Shown here in pieces: positions 45,841 to 54,875 of a stretch of 64,000 bases of DNA. This stretch comes from Escherichia sp. E4742 (lineage in GTDB: Bacteria; Pseudomonadota; Gammaproteobacteria; Enterobacterales; Enterobacteriaceae). The stretch is taken from the NCBI RefSeq assembly GCF_005843885.1, contig NZ_CP040443.1:248001-312000 (forward strand), read 5' to 3'. Each line of letters opens with the position of its first letter. Position 1 is the stretch's first letter. The notes under the pieces were generated by a model. That model was not told the DNA's origin. It saw nothing but the letters and a program-made list of their open reading frames with translations, and searched no databases. A program made the translations under genes and the position numbers.

Positions 45841-46644
45841 TCAATAACTTCCTGTTATGCGTGGCCCATTTTTGCCTGATTTAAACATCGCCAGTCGCTT
45901 GTCGAGGGCATCACTGTAGAGCATGGTGTCGACGCCAACGGCGACAAAGTTCGCTCCCCACGCCAGGCATTGCTGCGCCATATCAGGAGCCACAGCCAGA
46001 AAACCAGCCGCTTTACCCGCAGCGCGGATCCGCCGGATGCTGGTTTCAATAATACGCTGCACTTCCGGATGCCCGGCGTTATCCGGGTAGCCCAATGACG
46101 CAGAAAGATCCGCAGGCCCAATAAACACGCCATCAATCCCTTCGACGTCGAGGATTTCGTCCAGATTATCCAGCGCCGTTTTACTTTCCACCTGCACCAG
46201 CAGACAAAGCGAATCGTTGACTTGCGCCATGTAATTCTCAATGCGTCCCCAGCGCGCAGCCCGTGCAACACTAGCCCCGACACCACGTTCTCCGTATGGA
46301 GGATAGCGCGTGGCAGACACCACCTGACGTGCCTGCTCGGCAGTATCGACCATAGGAATCAGTAGAGTTTGCGCACCAATATCCAGGACTTGTTTAATCA
46401 GCGACTTACTCCCCTCCACCGGACGGATTACGGGCTGGCTGGCATAGGGCGCTATCGCCTGTAACTGGTGATAAAGATCCTGAATGGTGTTTGGCGCATG
46501 CTCCCCGTCAATCAGCAACCAGTCATAACCGGAGGTGGCAGCAATTTCTGCCATATAGGCGGTGGTTGAGCTTAACCACAGACCAATTTGTACTTCGCCC
46601 TTGCGTAAGCGTTCTTTGAAGGGGTTGGTTAATAATGCGTTCAT
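45841..46644 (-). CDS. rhmA: RhmA, 2-keto-3-deoxy-L-rhamnonate aldolase
   Basis: The 267-residue class II (Mg-dependent) HpcH/HpaI-type aldolase cleaves 2-keto-3-deoxy-L-rhamnonate to pyruvate and L-lactaldehyde. Metal and active-site segments: WLLIDGEHAPN (His45 region), QVESKTALDNLDEI (metal-binding Glu) and GVFIGPADLSASLGYP (metal-binding Asp). I start at 46644 (MNALLTNPFKERL), with AAGGA five bases upstream, giving the K-12 length; an upstream in-frame start falls near the end of rhmT. It is the last gene of rhmR-D-T-A. Confidence 0.95.
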   Translation of the reverse strand: MNALLTNPFKERLRKGEVQIGLWLSSTTAYMAEIAATSGYDWLLIDGEHAPNTIQDLYHQLQAIAPYASQPVIRPVEGSKSLIKQVLDIGAQTLLIPMVDTAEQARQVVSATRYPPYGERGVGASVARAARWGRIENYMAQVNDSLCLLVQVESKTALDNLDEILDVEGIDGVFIGPADLSASLGYPDNAGHPEVQRIIETSIRRIRAAGKAAGFLAVAPDMAQQCLAWGANFVAVGVDTMLYSDALDKRLAMFKSGKNGPRITGSY

Positions 46645-46660
46645 CGTGTTCCTTAACCTG

Positions 46661-47950
46661 TTAATGATGTGCCACGTTGGTCTGCGCAATAGCGCGATTT
46701 ACACGCAGAGTGAAGATAATCAGCGAACCGATGATCGCTACCGCTGCCAGCGTCAGCAAACCTGCCGCATCGCTGGCAAACAGCGTTTCTGCTTTCACAC
46801 GCAGAATTGGGGCGATAAATCCCCCCACTGCGCCAAACAGGTTTACAAAACCAATCCCCGCCGCCAGAGCAGTACCTGAAAGTAGTTGTGTCGGCATCGT
46901 CCAGAACACTGGTTGCACTGCAATAAACCCTATTGCTGCGACACACAATGCAACGATCGCCAGTACCGGCGAAAGCAGCCCAGAAAGACCAATACCAATG
47001 CCCGCAGCCAGTAAAGTCAGCGCCGCGACATTGCGCCGTTCGCCGGTTTTATCGGAATAGCGCGGAATCAGCCAGGTCCCAAACAATGCTGCAACCCACG
47101 GAATGGCGGTGACAACTGAAGCCATGAAGCCCACTTTTGTCCCCAGCAAAGCTGCAACCTGTGTCGGCAGGAAGAAAATTAACCCGTAAACCGCCACCTG
47201 AATGGTCAGGTAGATAATTGCCAGTTGCCAGACTCGCCCATTACGCAGCGCATCGCTCAGTCGTGAAGTCACTTTCTGTTGCTCTTCACCGGCCAGTTGA
47301 TTAATGAGCAATGTTTTTTCTTCTTTGCTCAGAAAACGTGCCTGCTCCGGTGTGTCATCAAGCCAAAAGAAAGTGAATACTCCAGCGCCTACTGCCAGCA
47401 ATCCCTCTATCACAAACATCCAGAACCAGCCGGGGTGCCCCATAAATCCATGCATCTCCAGAAGCGCGCCGGAGAGCGGTGATCCCAGCGTTAACGCCAG
47501 CGGTGCGCCCATATAGAACAGCCCCATAATGCTGGCGCGATTACGCTGCGGAAACCATTGCGAAGTGAGATAAATCATACCAGGGAAGAACCCGGCTTCC
47601 GCAGCGCCAAGCAGAGTGCGAACTATCAGAAATTTCGCTTCAGTATCGGCCCATGCCATTGCCGCCGAAAGAAATCCCCACAGCAGTGTCGTCGTACCAA
47701 TCCAGGTTCTGGCCCCCAGTTTGCGCATCAACAGATTCGCCGGAACACCAAGAAAGGCGTAAACCACAAAGAAAATCCCCGCCCCCAGCGCATAAGCTTC
47801 ATTACTCAGCCCGGTATCAATCTGGTAGGTCTGTTTGGCAAAACCAATATTCGAACGATCGAGAAACGCCAGCACGTACAGCGCCAACATAAACGGGATC
47901 AAACGCGCGCGGTTTTTCTTCACCACGGCGTCAAGCAAAGCGGTGCTCAT
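46661..47950 (-). CDS. rhmT: RhmT, MFS transporter, probable L-rhamnonate permease
   Basis: The 429-residue major-facilitator protein of the anion:cation symporter (ACS) family has about 12 helices. The N-terminal helix LIPFMLALYVLAFLDRSNIGFAK is typical of the family, and RKLGARTWIG marks the conserved loop between helices 2 and 3. Its position between the aldolase and dehydratase genes points to import of L-rhamnonate; this is inferred from context and K-12 annotation. It is 16 bases upstream of the rhmA start. Confidence 0.92.
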   Translation of the reverse strand: MSTALLDAVVKKNRARLIPFMLALYVLAFLDRSNIGFAKQTYQIDTGLSNEAYALGAGIFFVVYAFLGVPANLLMRKLGARTWIGTTTLLWGFLSAAMAWADTEAKFLIVRTLLGAAEAGFFPGMIYLTSQWFPQRNRASIMGLFYMGAPLALTLGSPLSGALLEMHGFMGHPGWFWMFVIEGLLAVGAGVFTFFWLDDTPEQARFLSKEEKTLLINQLAGEEQQKVTSRLSDALRNGRVWQLAIIYLTIQVAVYGLIFFLPTQVAALLGTKVGFMASVVTAIPWVAALFGTWLIPRYSDKTGERRNVAALTLLAAGIGIGLSGLLSPVLAIVALCVAAIGFIAVQPVFWTMPTQLLSGTALAAGIGFVNLFGAVGGFIAPILRVKAETLFASDAAGLLTLAAVAIIGSLIIFTLRVNRAIAQTNVAHH

Positions 47951-48005
47951 AAAAGCTCCTTAGAATATGTGGACGTTACCGTTGTCACAGCAACGCCCGG
48001 AGTGA

Positions 48006-49211
48006 TTAGTGGCTGTAAGGGCGTTTCAGATTGCAGTCACGATTGAGTTCGACGCCGAAACCAGGTTTATCAAGTACTGATTTGTGAATACGACCATTCA
48101 CCGGTACAGGTTCATTGAGCAGAATCGGGTCAAACTGCGGACGCATCGTTGAACAATCCGGGCTGGTCATCAGGAATTCGCTGAATGGCGTATTGGTGAA
48201 GGTGATCACCGCATGGTGGGAGTAAACAGACGAACCGTGCGGCACCACCAGCTGCCCGCGTGATTTGGCAATTGCGGCAATTTCCACCAGCGTGGTTAAG
48301 CCACCGCACCAGCCCACATCTGGCTGCATAATGTCGATACCGGTTTCTGAAAGCGTACGGAAAGATTGCAGTGTGCCGTGGTGCTCGCCACTGGTGACCA
48401 TCATCCCTGCTGGTGCGTTGCGTTTTAGTTCGCGATAACCTTCATATTGCTGTGGCGGCAGGCACTCTTCGATCCATTTCAGGTTATAGGGGGCGCAAGC
48501 GTGAGCCACTCTGGTGGCGTAGTTCACGTCCTGACTCATCCAGCAATCGAGCATTAACCAAAAATCTTCACCGCATTTTTCACGCATATCCGCGACCATG
48601 GCGGCGTCTTTGCGGATGCCCGCATCGCCATCATGTGGCCCCCAGTGCGTCGGCATCTTGCCGCCGATAAATCCCATCTCTTTTGTCAGATCCGGGCGCG
48701 CGCCCGTGGCGTAGAACTGAATTTCATCACGGACTGCGCCGCCTAAAAGTTTGTAAACCGGAAGCCCGATCACTTTCCCGAACAGATCCCACAGAGCCAG
48801 ATCGACACAGGAAATCGTGTTCATCACCAGGCCACCAGAACCGGAGTAATACAGGGTGGCATTGAGCATTTGATCGTGGATCAGTTTGATATCACTGACA
48901 TATTTGCCCTCAATGAAACGGTTAAGGTGTTTTTCGACGATAAAGCACCCCATTTCACCTGCAGTTGAAACGGCGAATCCGGTCTGCCCGTTTTCAGCTT
49001 CAACCTCAACAATCAATGTGCCCAGAACGTTAATGCCAAATGACTGGCGGGACTGCTCGTAATCGCAGTATTTACTCATCGGGGTGGCAATATGATCGTC
49101 AATCCAGTGATTCGCCCCCTGATCGTGATAATCACCGCCGCCAGCACCTTTTTCTGCCGTCGCACCGCCGGTAAACCAGGCGCGAACCTGTTTGATTTTT
49201 GGTAGGGTCAT
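48006..49211 (-). CDS. rhmD: RhmD, L-rhamnonate dehydratase
   Basis: The 401-residue enolase-superfamily enzyme dehydrates L-rhamnonate to 2-keto-3-deoxy-L-rhamnonate with Mg2+. Metal ligands are in FWLMLDCWMS (Asp), KWIEECLPP (Glu) and VTSGEHHG (Glu and His). The catalytic His is in LVVPHGSSVYSHH. I prefer the ATG at 49211 (MTLPKIKQ), since GGAG lies six bases before it. The ATG 12 bases upstream has no such site and gives four more residues. It directly follows rhmR and precedes rhmT. Confidence 0.94.
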   Translation of the reverse strand: MTLPKIKQVRAWFTGGATAEKGAGGGDYHDQGANHWIDDHIATPMSKYCDYEQSRQSFGINVLGTLIVEVEAENGQTGFAVSTAGEMGCFIVEKHLNRFIEGKYVSDIKLIHDQMLNATLYYSGSGGLVMNTISCVDLALWDLFGKVIGLPVYKLLGGAVRDEIQFYATGARPDLTKEMGFIGGKMPTHWGPHDGDAGIRKDAAMVADMREKCGEDFWLMLDCWMSQDVNYATRVAHACAPYNLKWIEECLPPQQYEGYRELKRNAPAGMMVTSGEHHGTLQSFRTLSETGIDIMQPDVGWCGGLTTLVEIAAIAKSRGQLVVPHGSSVYSHHAVITFTNTPFSEFLMTSPDCSTMRPQFDPILLNEPVPVNGRIHKSVLDKPGFGVELNRDCNLKRPYSH

Positions 49212-49225
49212 GATGTTCTCCATTG

Positions 49226-50008
49226 TTATGAGGCCAGTAAGTCAAAGGGACTTTTCCATCCCAACAGACGTGAAATATCCCTGGCGCAGGCGATGGCTTT
49301 GCCCGCCAGATAATCACGGTATTCTTCATTGATTTGTAAGCGAGTCCCGACCACCGAGATCGCGGCGGTAAGTTCGTTATTGGCGTTAAAAACCGGCGCG
49401 GCGACGCAACGAACATCGGCGTAATCTTCGCCGTTGTCATAGCTCCAGCCCTGACGGCGAATACGCGCCAGTTCCTCGTGGAGCTGCTGTGGATAAGTAA
49501 TCGTGGTGGGTGTTGCCTGTTCCCAGACCAGCCTTTCGATAATACTTTGCTGTACAGCTTCAGGTTGCCAGGCAAGCAGGCATTTACCTATTCCGGAGCG
49601 ATAAAGCGAAAGGCTTTTTCCTTCATGGGAACGCACGCTGATAGTGGCTGATGATTCCACTTTTAAAATGTAATATGCGCATCCGTTATCGATGATCCCC
49701 AGGTGGCATAACAGCCCAGTGGTATCCATAAGTTGCGTCAAACGCGGTCGTGCCAGTTCCCGGAGATCCATCTTGCTTAACGCATGACCGGAAAGCTCCA
49801 CCAGCCTGGTCCACAAACAAAAATTTTCCTGGTGATCAAGGCTAAGAAAACGCTGGCGTCTGAGTTCGTTAAGCAGCAAATAGGCCGTGCTTTTAGGTAT
49901 CCCCAATGTGTCGATGATCGTTGCAGCACTACAGGGACCAATGCGGGCAATTAAATTGAGAATATCAATAGCCCGTGTCAGGGCGGGAACTTTGCTTGAT
50001 TCCAACAT
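49226..50008 (-). CDS. rhmR: RhmR, IclR-family regulator of rhamnonate genes
   Basis: The 260-residue protein has an N-terminal winged helix-turn-helix (LTRAIDILNLIARIG, IDTLGIPKSTAYLLLNELRRQ) and a C-terminal IclR ligand domain with RSHEGKSLSLYRSGIGKCLLA and the conserved Cys segment DVRCVAAPVFN. It is the first gene of the rhm operon, so autoregulation is likely. Symmetric TCCAGT/ACTGGA elements just upstream are candidate operators. The ligand may be L-rhamnonate or its keto-deoxy derivative; this is inference. Confidence 0.92.
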   Translation of the reverse strand: MLESSKVPALTRAIDILNLIARIGPCSAATIIDTLGIPKSTAYLLLNELRRQRFLSLDHQENFCLWTRLVELSGHALSKMDLRELARPRLTQLMDTTGLLCHLGIIDNGCAYYILKVESSATISVRSHEGKSLSLYRSGIGKCLLAWQPEAVQQSIIERLVWEQATPTTITYPQQLHEELARIRRQGWSYDNGEDYADVRCVAAPVFNANNELTAAISVVGTRLQINEEYRDYLAGKAIACARDISRLLGWKSPFDLLAS

Positions 50009-50106
50009 ACTGGACTCCAGTCTTAGATACTGGAATCAGTCTCGTTGCTCAGGGGGAGTAAAATTGTGAAGCGCGTCAAATCCCGTTTCTCGTCCAGCGG
50101 ACTGGA
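49998..50106. promoter_or_regulatory. Candidate RhmR operators upstream of rhmR
   Basis: ACTGGA-C-TCCAGT, a perfect 13-base palindrome, lies at 50009-50021. It is flanked symmetrically by GATTCCA (49998-50004) and TGGAATC (50031-50037). A direct repeat ATACTGGA occurs at 50007 and 50027. A second inverted repeat, TCCAG-CGGA-CTGGA, is at 50093-50106. The first cluster overlaps the rhmR start codon, suiting a repressor site. Assignment to RhmR is from position only. Confidence 0.6.
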
Positions 50107-50225
50107 GAAATTACGTACAAATTTGTGAATCAGCGCACGGATTTTTTCTTATTGAGTACAACAGGTTGGACAAACTTTGTCGGAGGGAACGTGCCGGTGT
50201 GGTAAAACCGGCACTGAGTGACTGA

Positions 50226-51428
50226 TCAGGCAGTTAAAGTCATAGACTCAACAACCTCAATCCAGCCATGCTCGCTGACAATATCCAGGCCGTTTAGCCA
50301 GCGCCGCAGCATATTAAGCGCCATCATTGCACACACTTCCTGACGAATAGCCAGACTGTAGCGCGTGGTGCTGAAATGTACTCGCAGGGCGAAAGTGCCG
50401 TCTGGCGTAGCCAGCGCAAAGTTGAGATGCTCATCTTCCAGACCAGAAACAGCCAGCGCCAGCCCGGCAAAGTGGTTGGCCCGCCGCTCTGTGATCCAGT
50501 GCGCGGTTTGCGCCAGGGTCTCTTCCTGTGAAGGAACCACTTCACACGCCAGTAATGGCGCACCAGCGCGAGAAAGTTGCAAAGACAGCAAGCCACCGGT
50601 GAATTGCTCACTCAACGTCAGACTGAACTGGCGGCTTTGCAGTTCGCGACTGATTTGTGCAGGCAGGCCTTCGGTGCCTTCGAAAATCATGCTCTGTCCG
50701 GCGACGCGTTTAACGTCCAGCCATAGTTTTTCCATCGCCTGTTGCTCGCTTGCCGGTCCAGTGAGTTTTAGTTCAATAATCGGCATGGAGGAGCGATAGC
50801 CCATCGTCACACCTGGTGGCAGTTGCAACGCATCCAGGCTTTGCGCCAGATCGCTTTCCGAACGACCAAAGGTGGTCAGGCGCAGGCAAACCGGCGGCTG
50901 TGGCAAAGAAAAACGCTCACGCAGGCGCGGCAGGATTTCATGCTCGACCATCACCTTAAATTCTGACGGTACGCCGGGGGTAAAGAACATCAGGCAACGA
51001 TTAAGCTGCACGGCAAAACCACAGGCGGTGCCTACGGGGTTATTGATGAACTCGGCACTCGCTGGCAGTTCCGCCTGTTTACGGTTGCTCGGCGCCATCA
51101 CGCGACCACGTTCGCGGAAATAATGTTCCATCTCTTTAAGCCAGGCTTCATGAAGAACCAGGTTTTCACCTTTGGCGGTCGCTGCGGCGAGTGCGCTTAA
51201 ATCATCACTGGTCGGCCCCAGCCCGCCATTGACGATCAGTACATCGGCGTGCTGACTACGTTCGCGAAGAATGGTCACTAAATCATCAAGGTTATCGCCC
51301 ACTGTATTGCGGCGAGATAATGGCAGTCCCTGGTGAAAGAAAAAATCCGCCAGCCAGGCAGCGTTAGTGTCCACGATTTGCCCGTGTAACACTTCATCCC
51401 CGGTGGATAACATTTCCACTTTTAACAT
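50226..51428 (-). CDS. yfaY: YfaY, CinA-like protein
   Basis: The 400-residue protein resembles competence/damage-inducible CinA. The N-terminal domain is MoaB/MogA-like (STGDEVLHGQIVDTNAAWLADF, then NGGLGPTSDDL, about residues 8-80), a fold associated with ADP-ribose pyrophosphatase activity in CinA. The C-terminal region aligns with nicotinamide-nucleotide amidase (PncC) but looks divergent (LSEQFTGGLLSLQLSRAG). In K-12, PncC is encoded elsewhere and YfaY has no confirmed amidase activity. Ribosome-binding site GGAG lies six bases before the ATG. It probably is monocistronic. Confidence 0.9.
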   Translation of the reverse strand: MLKVEMLSTGDEVLHGQIVDTNAAWLADFFFHQGLPLSRRNTVGDNLDDLVTILRERSQHADVLIVNGGLGPTSDDLSALAAATAKGENLVLHEAWLKEMEHYFRERGRVMAPSNRKQAELPASAEFINNPVGTACGFAVQLNRCLMFFTPGVPSEFKVMVEHEILPRLRERFSLPQPPVCLRLTTFGRSESDLAQSLDALQLPPGVTMGYRSSMPIIELKLTGPASEQQAMEKLWLDVKRVAGQSMIFEGTEGLPAQISRELQSRQFSLTLSEQFTGGLLSLQLSRAGAPLLACEVVPSQEETLAQTAHWITERRANHFAGLALAVSGLEDEHLNFALATPDGTFALRVHFSTTRYSLAIRQEVCAMMALNMLRRWLNGLDIVSEHGWIEVVESMTLTA

Positions 51429-51498
51429 GGTTATCTCCTGCTTTTGTTATCGAATCACTATAACGCAAAGGGAGATAAGGCGTAGTAAGAAACTGAAT

Positions 51499-51519
51499 GG
51501 CGCGGCAGAACGCCGCGCC
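51499..51519 (-). terminator. GC-rich hairpin downstream of yfaZ
   Basis: GGCGCGGC and GCCGCGCC form a perfect 8-bp stem with a 5-base loop, nine bases past the yfaZ stop. The following T content is weak, so termination efficiency is uncertain. Confidence 0.6.
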
Positions 51520-51527
51520 GGAAGGCA

Positions 51528-52070
51528 TCAAAAGCTGGCGCTAACCCCGACATATGGGCCGTCAGCCACCGCGTTATCGCGGTTGCCGTCTTTCCCCGAC
51601 AGGTTCAGGTAGCGATAGCCCGCCTCAATGCTGATCGGACGCATAATGGTGTAACGCGCGCCAGCATTCGCTTCTTCATAACTTTTAATACCGCTGGAGA
51701 GCGAATCCGGAGAGTAGTAATACTCGCCAAACAGACGGAAGCTATCGCCAATTTGCCACTGCAAGCCACCGCCTACCGCTGCGGCATAGCCTTCATCGCC
51801 GTCATTCGGATTGGTGTAAACACCTTTACCGCCCACCGTTGCCATTAACGGTCCCAGCGGCAGATTCAATCCCAGACCGACGCCCGCGACGTCACCGTCG
51901 TCATCGTTATGTGTCCAGTTACCGCTTAATGCCAGACCGGTCGATTCAGTACCGAAACCGACACCAATATTGGTATATTCTTTTCCCGCCTGACCGCTAA
52001 TGCTTATCGCATTTGCCGATGCAGAAACCAATAGCATTCCAGCCAGAACTGGCAGCGCAAATTTTTTCAT
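51528..52070 (-). CDS. yfaZ: YfaZ, predicted outer-membrane barrel protein
   Basis: The 180-residue protein has a signal peptide ending SASANA (about residue 21). The mature part alternates aromatic and polar residues in beta strands (GKEYTNIGVGFGTESTGLALSGNW, FRLFGEYYYSPDSL, SIEAGYRYLNLSG) and ends VGVSASF, with a terminal Phe as in outer-membrane barrels. About eight strands would fit. The function is unknown. I start at 52070 (MKKFALPVL), the typical Lys-Lys signal-peptide start and K-12 length. Confidence 0.9.
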   Translation of the reverse strand: MKKFALPVLAGMLLVSASANAISISGQAGKEYTNIGVGFGTESTGLALSGNWTHNDDDGDVAGVGLGLNLPLGPLMATVGGKGVYTNPNDGDEGYAAAVGGGLQWQIGDSFRLFGEYYYSPDSLSSGIKSYEEANAGARYTIMRPISIEAGYRYLNLSGKDGNRDNAVADGPYVGVSASF

Positions 52071-52348
52071 TTTTACCTTTTCCCGCAAGAAGATAATTAA
52101 AAGTCCCCAAAGCTGCGGGATTGTACTGCCTGATACAGAGGATTCAATGCGTGAAAAAAGCGATCTGCTAACTTATTGTAACTAAATACTTCTTGAATAA
52201 TTAAGTGCAGAAAAAGTAGCCAGCAAAAATCGATTGCCACCAAAATAATCATCGTGTTTATCGTCGCAAAAAAGGCCAATGCCACTTTCACGTGTTGATC
52301 CATTGCCGTATTCTTTTGTTTTTATTTTCGGTGGTAAGGAATATTCCC

Positions 52349-52774
52349 ATGCGGCAACGGACTATAGTTTGTCCCTTAATTCAAAATGATGGTGCTTATC
52401 TGCTGTGTAAAATGGCTGACGATCGCGGCGTTTTCCCCGGACAATGGGCACTGTCTGGCGGCGGCGTAGAACCCGGTGAGCGCATTGAAGAAGCATTACG
52501 TCGTGAAATCAGAGAAGAGCTTGGCGACCAACTGATTCTTACGGACATCACGCCGTGGACGTTCAGTGATGATATTCGCATCAAGACATATGCAGATGGT
52601 CGCAAGGAAGAGATTTATATGATTTACCTGATCTTTGACTGCGTTTCTGCCAACCGTGAAGTGAAAATTAACGAAGAGTTTCAGGAATACGCATGGGTAA
52701 AACCTGAAGATCTGGCGCAATACGATTTGAATGTCGCCACTCAGAAAACGTTACGTTTGAAGGGTCTTCTGTGA
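52349..52774 (+). CDS. nudI: NudI, Nudix nucleoside triphosphatase
   Basis: This 141-residue Nudix hydrolase acts on pyrimidine deoxynucleoside triphosphates (dTTP, dUTP, dCTP) in K-12, releasing the monophosphate and pyrophosphate. The Nudix box is complete: GGVEPGERIEEALRREIREELG, with the REIREELG core holding the metal-binding Glu residues. The start at 52349 follows AAGGA by eight bases and gives the known length; an in-frame start at 52292 is upstream of this site. It is divergent from yfaZ and converges on ais. Confidence 0.95.
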   Translation: MRQRTIVCPLIQNDGAYLLCKMADDRGVFPGQWALSGGGVEPGERIEEALRREIREELGDQLILTDITPWTFSDDIRIKTYADGRKEEIYMIYLIFDCVSANREVKINEEFQEYAWVKPEDLAQYDLNVATQKTLRLKGLL

Positions 52775-52780
52775 TAGTGA

Positions 52781-52802
52781 TGACAGCCATTACTGGCTGT
52801 CA
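52781..52802. terminator. Perfect hairpin between nudI and ais
   Basis: TGACAGCCA and TGGCTGTCA form a perfect 9-bp stem around TTAC, between the convergent ends of nudI and ais. T tracts are weak on both sides, so it may serve both genes as an mRNA end structure. Confidence 0.65.
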
Positions 52803-52812
52803 GATTCAAAGA

Positions 52813-53415
52813 TCAGTGATTGACAAATTCCCCATCCAGTAAAACTTTACCGTTTTCCACATGCATCACCAGTCCATCCAGATAATCTGGTTTAAATGTC
52901 ACGTTACGTTTATCTTTCGCGATATAGGTCAGACAATGGTTATGGGTGAAAATAACGATATTTTTATCAGGCGCTTTACTTTGTAAGTCTTTAATTGCGC
53001 TATAAATCTCATTACCACATTGTAGCAGTCGTTTATCTACCGTCAGTTTTTTGCCCGCAGAAAACCAGGTTGCCGACTGAATAGTTCGAACGGTATTACT
53101 GGAATAAAGATCGAAATCAGGGATATCTGCGCTGAAGGCTTTGCCCAGTTCACGCGCATCCTGAGAGCCATTTACCGTAATACCTGTTTTGTCTGACAAG
53201 CATTGATTGGAGGAACGATCGCAGCGTTCTCCATGGCGAAACAGAACCACCACCGGGTGCTGCTGCGCCAGCCTTGCCAACGTTTTATTGTCGATTCGTG
53301 GCAACCCATTGCTACTCCAGGCAGCATGACTACCCAACCCGGCAATTACAGCAAGTACCAGTAAAATGTAGATATATTTTTTAGACTTCAACGAAGTCCG
53401 ACAAAAAGCTAACAC
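52813..53415 (-). CDS. ais: Ais/PmrG, lipopolysaccharide core heptose(II)-phosphate phosphatase
   Basis: The 200-residue histidine-phosphatase-family enzyme removes phosphate from heptose II of the lipopolysaccharide core. One membrane/signal segment (about residues 14-32) precedes the catalytic motif LFRHGERCDR, with the phospho-accepting His; a second His is in IFTHNHCLTY. K-12 as I recall it has Ala instead of Gly after the catalytic His. The start codon is GTG at 53415-53413, preceded by GGTGGAAC, giving the known 200-residue length; an ATG at 53466 would add 17 residues. It is divergent from arnB and, like it, PmrA-regulated in enteric bacteria. Confidence 0.92.
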   Translation of the reverse strand: MLAFCRTSLKSKKYIYILLVLAVIAGLGSHAAWSSNGLPRIDNKTLARLAQQHPVVVLFRHGERCDRSSNQCLSDKTGITVNGSQDARELGKAFSADIPDFDLYSSNTVRTIQSATWFSAGKKLTVDKRLLQCGNEIYSAIKDLQSKAPDKNIVIFTHNHCLTYIAKDKRNVTFKPDYLDGLVMHVENGKVLLDGEFVNH

Positions 53416-53608
53416 CTGAGTTCCACCTATAGACAAGCGTAGCCAGCTAAATGACCGCAAAAACAAACGACATTTTCACCGATAAATAGTGGCTGGGATA
53501 ATATTAAAACATTAACGATGCACGCAAAATGCCTTAAATCTTGTCAAATTAAAAGCCCGAATAAGATAAAAAAAACAAAAAAATAATATTTAAGTCTTAT
53601 ATTCATTC

Positions 53609-53625
53609 CTTAAGGTTAAATTAAT
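53609..53625 (+). promoter_or_regulatory. PmrA (BasR) box of the arn promoter
   Basis: CTTAAG-GTTAA-ATTAAT matches the PmrA direct-repeat site (YTTAAK-N5-YTTAAK) with one mismatch in the second half. It lies 108-124 bases upstream of the arnB ATG in the 317-bp gap (53416-53732) between divergent ais and arnB. The rest of that gap is AT-rich and shows no gene. PmrA activates arn when Fe(III), Al(III) or mild acid is sensed by PmrB. Confidence 0.83.
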
Positions 53626-53732
53626 ATTCTAACCTTAGAATTCCATTCCAAATGGCAAAATACATATAGCGTTCCCTATGACAAATATTAGCGAATAGCG
53701 GGGAACGGTATTCAATGGCCGAAGGAAAAACA

Positions 53733-54872
53733 ATGTCAGACTTTTTACCTTTTTCGCGTCCGGCAATAGGCGCGGAAGAACTCGCTGCAGTTCAAGAGGT
53801 TTTCGAATCCGGGTGGATAACCACTGGCCCGAAGAATCAGGCACTGGAAGTGGCCTTTTGTAAGTTGACCGGAAATCAACATGCCATCGCAGTCAGCTCG
53901 GCCACTGCTGGAATGCATATCACGCTGATGGCGCTGGGGATTGGCGCTGATGATGAAGTCATCACACCCTCCATGACCTGGGTTTCAACCCTCAATATGA
54001 TCTCCCTGTTGGGCGCAACGCCGGTGATGGTGGATGTTGATCGCGATACGCTGATGATCACGCCTGAAGCGATCGAAGCGGCCATTACGCCCTACACCAA
54101 AGCGATTATCCCGGTGCATTATGCCGGAGCGCCAGCAGATATTGACGCCATTCGCGCCATTGCTGAACGCCACGGTATCGCGGTCATTGAAGATGCCGCC
54201 CACGCCGTCGGTACGTATTACAAAGGTCAGCATACTGGTGCAAAGGGCACCGCTATTTTTTCGTTCCACGCCATCAAAAATATTACCTGCGCGGAAGGCG
54301 GCCTGATCGTTACCGATAATGAAAACCTCGCCCGCCAGTTACGCATGTTGAAATTTCATGGTCTGGGCGTCGATGCTTACGACAGGCAAACCTGGGGACG
54401 AGCCCCGCAAGCAGAAGTATTAACGCCGGGCTATAAGTACAATCTGACCGATATTAACGCTGCGATAGCTCTGACGCAGTTGAATAAATTAGAGCAACTC
54501 AACACTCGTCGGCGCGAAATTGCCCTGCGATATCAATATGCACTGGAGGATCTCCCTTTCCAGCCTTTAAGCGTTCCTACATGGTCGCACGTTCACGCCT
54601 GGCATCTGTTTATTATTCGTGTTGATGAACATCGTTGTGGTATCAGCCGGGATGCCCTGATGGAAGCGTTAAAAAAAATGGGCATTGGAACCGGGTTACA
54701 TTTCCGAGCTGCCCACACGCAAAAATATTACCGCAAGCGTTTTCCCATGCTGTCGTTGCCAAATACGGAATGGAATAGCGAACGCATCTGTTCGTTGCCG
54801 CTTTTCCCGGATATGACCACCGACGATGCCGACCGCGTCATCACTGCCCTTCAGCAACTCGCAGGACATTAA
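53733..54872 (+). CDS. arnB: ArnB, UDP-Ara4O aminotransferase
   Basis: The 379-residue PLP enzyme converts UDP-4-keto-arabinose to UDP-L-Ara4N with glutamate. PLP features: VSSATAGMHITLM phosphate loop, VIEDAAHAVG (Asp contacting the ring), and Schiff-base Lys in FSFHAIKNITCAEGG. I start at 53733 (MSDFLPFSRP), with AAGGA upstream at good spacing; an earlier in-frame ATG would add six residues. It is the first gene of arnBCADTEF. Several residues near both ends differ from K-12. Confidence 0.95.
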   Translation: MSDFLPFSRPAIGAEELAAVQEVFESGWITTGPKNQALEVAFCKLTGNQHAIAVSSATAGMHITLMALGIGADDEVITPSMTWVSTLNMISLLGATPVMVDVDRDTLMITPEAIEAAITPYTKAIIPVHYAGAPADIDAIRAIAERHGIAVIEDAAHAVGTYYKGQHTGAKGTAIFSFHAIKNITCAEGGLIVTDNENLARQLRMLKFHGLGVDAYDRQTWGRAPQAEVLTPGYKYNLTDINAAIALTQLNKLEQLNTRRREIALRYQYALEDLPFQPLSVPTWSHVHAWHLFIIRVDEHRCGISRDALMEALKKMGIGTGLHFRAAHTQKYYRKRFPMLSLPNTEWNSERICSLPLFPDMTTDDADRVITALQQLAGH

Positions 54873-54875
54873 GCC

